Assembly (NCBI RefSeq): GCF_954871325.1
Contig: NC_088777.1
Location: 36,867,366 to 36,931,365, forward strand
Origin: Gordionus sp. m RMFG-2023
Taxonomy: Eukaryota > Nematomorpha > Gordioida > Chordodea > Parachordodidae
Reading direction: 5' to 3'
Length of the DNA stretch: 64,000 nt
Position numbers and translations under genes: made by a program. The notes beneath the pieces were generated by a model. That model saw only the letters and a list, made by a program, of their open reading frames with translations. It had not been told where the DNA came from and searched no databases. The first letter of the stretch is position 1. Each line of letters begins with the position of its first letter. This document shows positions 62,101 to 64,000 of the stretch, one piece after another.

Positions 62101-63536
62101 ATAGGGCATGAAAAAATGTTTAATAATAAGAGAAAACAAAATCATATTTTTACATATAATTAAAAAGAATGGTTTTAAAATGGATTGAATAATCCATATT
62201 CCAGGTATTTATATAAATTAATTAAACAATATAGATCGAAAAATACCGATTCATTTGTCTGTAAAATTATTAATATAACAAGGATTCAACAGGGAATATC
62301 CTGAAAAGCCTTACGATCTGTCGAATGTTGATAATCTACCTTATACTTCTCTAGTTTATGGAAACGGTCCGGGTGGAGTTGACCCTAAAAAGATGAAGCA
62401 CAGAGAGGATTTAACGAACGTGGATACAGGTTTAATTAGTTTATTTTAACTTTATATTGTATAATTGTTAGAATCATAGGCATAGATACATTTCTTATTT
62501 TCCCCCTTAATTATTATTTTGCCTTTTTAAAAATATGCCTGCATATCAATATTCAGCTCCGTAAAATTGGCCAATCGATTAAAGCGCCAATTTTAAAATC
62601 TATTACAATATCAGTGCTTTATTAAAGCCATGACAAATAAAGACTTTAATCAGTAGACTAGAATAAAGAAAGAAAGTATGATCGAAAAACAAAATTTGGA
62701 CTAACTTTACGATGAAAAATCGACCAAAAGCCCTTATTCTGAAAACTATTAGCTATTACTTAATTTACCACTCAAAAAGTAAGTATCATATCCAATAAAT
62801 GAGCTATTTGGAAGAGTTCCCTTGTAGTGTCTTTAGGAAGTGTTTAATTTTTCAAAAAAAATTTGGATATTTTATTTAAAAATATAATTGCTTAAGATTT
62901 TATGAGAAATTGAAAAATAAGTTTTATTTATTCATATATTTAAAAAAAAAATCACGAACTATTAAATTGAAGAAAGTCCTGATAGAATTTTATAAAAATA
63001 GAAGAAATTTGAAGTTTCTAAGGAGAGTTTTATCAATTTAAAAATTAAAAATAAATTGTGAAATCAAATTTTGTCCCTATCTTCATGGTGAGATTAAACC
63101 TCAACCCCCCCTTTCATTTTTATCTCAATGTCATAAAAGCATTTACATAATTTTCCTCTATAATATTTTCAACATGGAGGATGGAGCAAACCCCATCTTA
63201 TCTACATCACTGAGAGACCATGTATTATATAAAAAGGATATTTAATTTTGGGGAATTATGTATAAAAAGAAAAAATATAATTTAATGCCGGATATTTCTT
63301 GATTTTTCCATCCTAATAATTTTATCTCTAATAATATAGCCGATCCAGATTACTTAGCTCAAGCCGCTGTCCCCTTGATACAAGAAACGCATGGGGGAGA
63401 AGATGTTCCTATATATGCCACAGGTCCAGGAAGCCACTTAGTCTATGGAGTGCAAGAACAAAATTATATCGCTCATTTAATAGGTTACAGCAGCTGTGTT
63501 GGGCCTTACGCTAACGAAAGATGTAGGAAATGCTAA
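38033..63536 (+). CDS. ALP: secreted alkaline phosphatase, gene 2 (11 exons, 610 aa)
   Basis: Coding exons are 38033-38138, 38380-38639, 48482-48656, 51487-51692, 52562-52706, 53036-53153, 55190-55314, 56053-56196, 57715-57924, 62283-62429 and 63340-63536. Every splice phase equals gene 1. The same catalytic set is present: D83 (GDGMG), S133, T196, R207, E426, D431, H435, D478, H479 and H563. The signal peptide, about residues 1-29, is unrelated in detail to that of gene 1. The extra loop (about 257-337) keeps NTCHGC and has RERR-S at 317-321. GGKIDIAHHE replaces the vertebrate GGRIDHGHHE. The C terminus ends in CRKC-stop with no GPI segment. It lies 3.6 kb downstream of gene 1, a tandem paralogue. 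Introns share no alignable sequence with gene 1 by eye and are inflated by transposons (intron 2 is 9.8 kb, intron 9 is 4.4 kb). Confidence 0.93.
38380..38639 (+). CDS. ALP: gene 2 exon 2: DAFW motif to GDGMG
   Basis: Acceptor CAAAG at 38379, donor AGG|GTAGTA. Encodes [16 protein letters not shown], a basic/aromatic stretch (GKEKLWHNFNY) four residues longer than in gene 1, AKNVILFVGDGMGMTT with D83, and FPNVAFSR. Confidence 0.95.
38640..39874. other. start of gene 2 intron 2, nothing recognised
   Basis: A less AT-rich patch (about 39310-39480, GGGTTGGTCTTTTGATGACG) precedes the retroelement fossil and may belong to its eroded upstream part, but no motif is readable. Confidence 0.4.
39875..40445 (+). 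mobile_element. fossil of a reverse-transcriptase-type retroelement in gene 2 intron 2
   Basis: Plus-strand pieces match the module seen at 7090 and 21660: RLGCNMVTPSSC, then LQLRHKAINNILLQTFKKAN and ITLEPVG, then a segment with LTLAETLHFHA. Clade not assignable. Fragmentary and old. Confidence 0.7.
40611..40811. mobile_element. two adjacent short foldback MITEs (about 100 bp each)
   Basis: ACCCCTCATTCATACTTAGC (from 40710) faces GCTAACTATGAATGAAGGGT (to 40811). A second, more decayed pair spans 40614-40710 (AACCCTACATAGTTAGCGCG ... AATTATGTATGCAGGATAAC). Tandem insertion of the same small family. Confidence 0.7.
42066..42355 (+). mobile_element. left arm of a foldback MITE (GTTTGACTAAACTGC family)
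   Basis: Follows the left arm of the complete copy at 44262-44866 (GTTTGACTAAACTGCAAATG, TGAATAGA-x-ATTAATAGTTGTAT). It stops where the hAT at 42364 is inserted, just after GGCGTATTATTATTTTAAG. Confidence 0.75.
42364..44180 (-). mobile_element. hAT transposon, 1,817 bp, TSD AAAAAAAT
   Basis: Ends CAGAGACC and GGTCTCTG are perfect inverted 8-mers flanked by AAAAAAAT on both sides (42356-42363, 44181-44188). Subterminal GGCCCGGCCCGG blocks lie at both ends. The transposase relic is on the minus strand (43159-43696). It is the fullest copy of the GC-rich family whose eroded ends appear at 4282, 18410, 24630 and 28236. Confidence 0.87.
43159..43696 (-). pseudogene. hAT transposase relic (LFLCPKFK and dimerisation domain)
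   Basis: The first minus-strand piece (43696-43505) reads HFISLFLCPKFKQLRML, equivalent to the hAT LxLDPRFK block. The second (43451-43191) reads LEWWAAHQSEFPILAKLAKR, then VLAIPASREAVSGIF, the dimerisation domain in which the usual SxxSERxFS has become SREAVSGIF. Frame breaks between and within the pieces mean no functional protein. Confidence 0.85.
44262..44866. mobile_element. foldback MITE, about 600 bp, long inverted arms
   Basis: GTTTGACTAAACTGCAAATG at the left faces GCATTTTTAGTTTAGTCAAAC at the right. Inverted similarity continues for most of each 290-bp arm (TTAATAGTTGTATTT against AAATACAACTATTAA). No coding capacity. Confidence 0.85.
45112..45250 (-). pseudogene. hAT dimerisation-domain remnant
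   Basis: The minus strand reads FLRKLESKILSALANSASSE, then RIFSVANRLLEERR, matching SASSERxFSxAGxxxxxxR at the C terminus of hAT transposases. The upstream part is not readable. Confidence 0.8.
45984..47985. other. gene 2 intron 2, middle part, little recognised
   Basis: 46095-46205 is a tandem run of an A/T unit (about TTTTTTTAAAAACAATTA). 46480-46740 is less AT-rich (CAGGCTGATGTAGCTGCTATG, GGAGCCATGGGATCAATGC) but shows no domain I know in any frame. 46800-47900 is plain AT-rich, with ACCA-x-CTACCAAAC occurring near 47172 and 47459. Confidence 0.4.
47990..48092 (-). mobile_element. transposon end with C-runs and GGCTACGCCACTG terminus
   Basis: Reads on the minus strand as CAGTGGCGTAGCCAGGACTT followed by TCATGGGACAAGTGGGGGG. 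This is the same general terminus type as CATAGGCGTAGCC, with a long homopolymer just inside. Only this end is clear. Confidence 0.55.
48482..48656 (+). CDS. ALP: gene 2 exon 3: catalytic serine exon
   Basis: Acceptor ATAAG at 48481, donor CAAG|GTTTTG. Encodes [20 protein letters not shown] with S133. Separated from exon 2 by the longest intron of the window. Confidence 0.97.
48657..49129. other. start of gene 2 intron 3, no gene
   Basis: Contains a C-run followed by CCCCCGGCCGGC (48865-48890). Otherwise AT-rich without features. Confidence 0.4.
49138..51398 (-). mobile_element. hAT transposon (ZBED-like), 2,261 bp, TSD GATGCTTA, gene 2 intron 3
   Basis: GATGCTTA at 49130-49137 and 51399-51406 is a perfect 8-bp duplication. 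Ends are CAGTGTTTTAAACGCTAC and AATAGCGCGCTACTTTTTTTAA-type, closing in TTTTAACAACACTG. The left subterminal region has three copies of a unit with GTAGCGCGCTATCGCTACCG (49165-49260), and GTAGCG(C/A)GCTA recurs at the right (51339-51385). The minus-strand transposase is recognisable from BED finger to C terminus. The most complete and probably youngest transposon in the window. Confidence 0.92.
49440..51132 (-). pseudogene. ZBED-like hAT transposase, nearly full length but broken
   Basis: Order on the minus strand is as follows. A BED-type finger (FRCKMCRKIISSNHTSSFNL) lies at about 51000-50860. KVIMNFIIDTVQLLSLVDN and LNLSDVSYVCTTADCWTHNR lie at 50500-50262. A catalytic-core stretch, ALALKRIIGCQTYDILANII then VCKMITDNGSNFLKTF, lies at about 50180-50020. 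NVIAAIIHPSFKLNWP lies at about 49850-49800, and ALPSSASAERLFSMAKLILS then DRRSRLEDD at about 49560-49480. All landmarks of the family are present in the right order, but several frame changes and stops separate them. Also resembles the relic at 1490-1831. Confidence 0.88.
51487..51692 (+). CDS. ALP: gene 2 exon 4: [15 protein letters not shown] exon
   Basis: Acceptor AAAAG at 51486, donor AAAG|GTCCTT. Encodes [18 protein letters not shown] (T196) and SADR (R207). A TTCCT microsatellite begins within about 25 bp of the donor. Confidence 0.97.
51715..51862. repeat. TTCCT pentanucleotide microsatellite (gene 2 intron 4)
   Basis: About 150 bp of TTCCA then CTTTC/TTCCT units, with single interruptions near 51805 and 51845. 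It lies 22 bp after the exon 4 donor, an unusual place for a long pyrimidine tract. Confidence 0.97.
52100..52185 (-). mobile_element. hAT-type end with CCCGACCCG blocks
   Basis: On the minus strand it begins TTAGAGATCGGCAAAAGTTC and continues with GGGCTGGATCGGG and CGGGTCGGGC, a GC-rich subterminal structure like the other hAT ends. The left counterpart is not evident. Confidence 0.5.
52562..52706 (+). CDS. ALP: gene 2 exon 5: VIMGGGW and first half of the extra loop
   Basis: Acceptor TTCAG at 52561, donor ATTT|GTCAAG. Encodes [16 protein letters not shown], then a segment that aligns with gene 1 only loosely (HARQGGMVTEDVLGDIDRS). The frame stays open past the donor for 112 nt, but splicing is required to reach exon 6 in phase, as in gene 1. 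Confidence 0.87.
53036..53153 (+). CDS. ALP: gene 2 exon 6: Cys cluster and RERR-S motif of the extra loop
   Basis: Acceptor AACAG at 53035, donor GAAAG|GTTTAT. After joining it reads YNTCHGCAE, then ESGRERRSLFK and MAGER. Six nucleotides shorter than in gene 1, phase unchanged. Confidence 0.88.
53398..53525 (+). mobile_element. half copy of the 2108-2279 MITE in gene 2 intron 6
   Basis: Shares AATATTATTTTGGCTAAAATCTT, then a GGGxC(G/C)xTTTTTTAAAA stretch and ACCC(G/A)AATCGG with 2215-2275, then diverges at the terminus (GGGCTTTTT). Confidence 0.7.
53526..55189. other. rest of gene 2 intron 6, nothing recognised
   Basis: AT-rich. The short frames here have no motif and atypical composition for coding sequence. 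Confidence 0.4.
55190..55314 (+). CDS. ALP: gene 2 exon 7: KDTNLIKDWINLRK exon
   Basis: Acceptor AAATAG at 55189, donor ATGG|GTAAAT. Ends AVSVRDTDYLMG. The exon is too short and too soon interrupted to be noticed as a frame on its own. Confidence 0.95.
55315..56052. other. gene 2 intron 7, nothing recognised
   Basis: AT-rich without frames, TIRs or repeats that I could detect. Confidence 0.4.
56053..56196 (+). CDS. ALP: gene 2 exon 8: [14 protein letters not shown] to LLVEG
   Basis: Acceptor TCTAAG at 56052, donor GAAG|GTTGGT. Encodes GLFAHDHLTYGLKR, EPTLAEMV and [11 protein letters not shown] with E426. Confidence 0.97.
56362..57557. mobile_element. inverted copy of the CATAGGCGTAGCC element in gene 2 intron 8
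   Basis: Ends at the right with GGCTACGCCTATG (reverse complement of the 10537 terminus). It follows the same interior in reverse (ATCCCACAATGTC-like, TGTAAATCTACGACATATAA, TATTCCACTG). The left end carries the GC-rich block GGCGGGCCTTCGCCCC / CCCGGCCCTCGTTCGGG after a G-run, but the outermost inverted bases are lost. Confidence 0.8.
57715..57924 (+). CDS. ALP: gene 2 exon 9: zinc-site exon (IDIAHHE, TADHSH)
   Basis: Acceptor TTTTTAG at 57714, donor TTCG|GTGATT. Encodes GGKIDIAHHEGKA (D431, H435) and [13 protein letters not shown] (D478, H479). Confidence 0.97.
57925..59066. other. first part of gene 2 intron 9, nothing recognised
   Basis: Degenerate words like TGAACCCTCTT (58440) resemble those in gene 1 intron 3 but define no element. 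The plus frame 58062-58247 is a low-complexity Lys/Phe frame. Confidence 0.4.
59226..59395 (-). pseudogene. Tc1/mariner transposase continuation beyond the hAT insertion
   Basis: Minus-strand RMKRCLKKKQVAANKLLAHH follows the LKCxKRRRAQELTxAN block that comes directly after the HTH region in this family. A decayed F-x-KKINFY resembles FxDEKxFxV around the first catalytic Asp. It continues the piece at 61487-61738 across the insertion. Confidence 0.65.
59404..61393 (-). mobile_element. hAT transposon, 1,990 bp, TSD TTCGTGAA, nested in the mariner
   Basis: TTCGTGAA at 59396-59403 and 61394-61401 flanks ends CAGGGTTGCCAGGTC and GACCTAGCAACCCTG (one mismatch in 15). A second similar end sequence, GACCTGACAACTCTG (61346-61360), lies just inside the right terminus, perhaps from an internal duplication. 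The transposase relic is on the minus strand. Confidence 0.92.
60157..60921 (-). pseudogene. hAT transposase relic inside the nested hAT
   Basis: Pieces on the minus strand are DDLKDGHLYAIITNASNKGN, then FPFLRYFNKNKG (60600-60500), similar to the hAT block FSxxxDxSndkgxKxxxixVRYF. Further on, ISGIYHILHNSCKAMNVL, then VEIIIIKCFNEFSSSTKRVN and ELKEL (60335-60180), matches GCxxHxxHNxxKxxxxxLxxDVExLxxxIYxxFxxSxxRxxxLKEF. Interrupted by stops. Non-functional. Confidence 0.78.
61487..61738 (-). pseudogene. Tc1/mariner transposase N-terminal (paired-like HTH) part
   Basis: Reads VLSQEDRFAAHRTIYHVFRE, then TDLWQTSVRCI, matching the LVLSQEDRPxTHRTVREIxRETGIxxSSVxRII linker and second helix-turn-helix common in mariner-like transposases. 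Preceded by IAALNRLIAKVDAMDQQKNR. It lies just upstream, in the transposase sense, of the hAT insertion. Confidence 0.75.
62283..62429 (+). CDS. ALP: gene 2 exon 10: crown-loop region (VYGNGPGG)
   Basis: Acceptor AACAAG at 62282, donor ACAG|GTTTAA. Encodes FNREYPEKPYDLSNVDNLPY and [15 protein letters not shown]. It begins 220 bp after the right end of the Tc1/mariner in intron 9. Confidence 0.95.
62430..63339. other. gene 2 intron 10, nothing recognised
   Basis: AT-rich, with CCCCCCCTTTC near 63104. No frame or repeat boundary found. Confidence 0.4.
63340..63536 (+). CDS. ALP: gene 2 exon 11: ETHGGED and C terminus
   Basis: Acceptor ATATAG at 63339, stop TAA at 63534-63536. Encodes [20 protein letters not shown] with H563 and ends CVGPYANERCRKC. 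By eye 58 of 65 residues match gene 1, the best conserved exon. Confidence 0.97.
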
Positions 63537-64000
63537 AACCTCCCTCAAAAATTCTGACTCTTTAATTCTAATAACACATTAAATTTACAAATTAACACCC
63601 CCCCCCCTATCCTCCTTCAAGAAAAAAATAACAAGTAAATTATTTCTTTAGACCTAATTTTTATGATAAATTTTATGCTTCATTTCTTTTATATAACTTA
63701 TCTCATCTCATTTTATTAATTATTGCATTTTAACCTTTCAAATAATACTTAATATCGAAATAGTAACTCATATTTTCTTATCTTTACCTTCGATAGAAGT
63801 TTTAGTTTTTTTTAATGCAGCCCATCAGAAATATTATATTTTAATATTGTGATTTTTTCATGTATGGGTTTGAATTTTGATTTGAAACCCATTCCAACGA
63901 TTCATATTATAAAATTGAATATTTTAATCTTAATATTATTCACCACCTAGCGTAACCACGAAGATAGAACGTTTAGAGACCAGACACGTACAAATTTTTC
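63537..64000. other. 3' flank of gene 2
   Basis: ATTAAA at 63578-63583 is a possible weak polyadenylation signal. A C-run lies at 63599-63607. A short inverted pair GGGTTTGAATTTT / TTTGAAACCC lies at 63867-63891, and a TAGAGACCAGACACG end of the GC-rich repeat type starts near 63976 and runs out of the window. Confidence 0.4.

Overview
The window is nuclear DNA from an AT-rich animal, by eye about three quarters A+T or more. It carries spliced genes with GT-AG introns and dense relics of eukaryotic DNA transposons (hAT, Tc1/mariner, Mutator-like). There is no operon structure, rRNA, tRNA or CRISPR. I cannot place the animal beyond a non-vertebrate metazoan. The active-site context DSAGTATA differs from the DSACTATA that I recall from insect alkaline phosphatases, but that is weak evidence.

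The only host genes I can support are two head-to-tail copies of a secreted alkaline phosphatase, both on the plus strand. Gene 1 runs 18245-34410 (606 codons) and gene 2 runs 38033-63536 (610 codons). Neither appears as a long open frame. Each is assembled from 11 exons whose boundaries and splice phases are identical in the two copies. Both keep the catalytic Asp-Ser, the metal ligands and the active-site Arg. Both start with a signal peptide and both end at a Cys-rich tail without the hydrophobic GPI-anchor segment. Both carry about 60 extra residues in the loop after the GGG motif, holding a Cys cluster and a furin-like R-x-(K/R)-R-S motif. The catalytic exons are roughly 80-90% identical at protein level, while the extra loop and signal peptide are much less alike, so the duplication is not recent.

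Layout: 1-18244 is intergenic and repeat-rich, with hAT relics, a reverse-transcriptase-type fossil, a non-coding element family with CATAGGCGTAGCC ends, and a 400-bp block that recurs upstream of gene 2. Gene 1 introns hold a hAT MITE, a foldback MITE, a second RT fossil, a KIAA1586-like hAT relic, a Mutator-like relic and AACTAGTTAC repeats. The 3.6 kb between the genes holds the second copy of the upstream block and degenerate repeats. Gene 2 introns hold a 9.8-kb stack of nested elements in intron 2, a nearly complete hAT in intron 3, a long TTCCT microsatellite in intron 4, a CATAGG-family copy in intron 8, and a Tc1/mariner interrupted by a hAT in intron 9.

Five hAT insertions and one CATAGG element were delimited exactly from perfect 8-bp target-site duplications. 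I found no convincing new biological system. The most interesting host feature is the alkaline phosphatase insert with its possible proprotein-convertase site.
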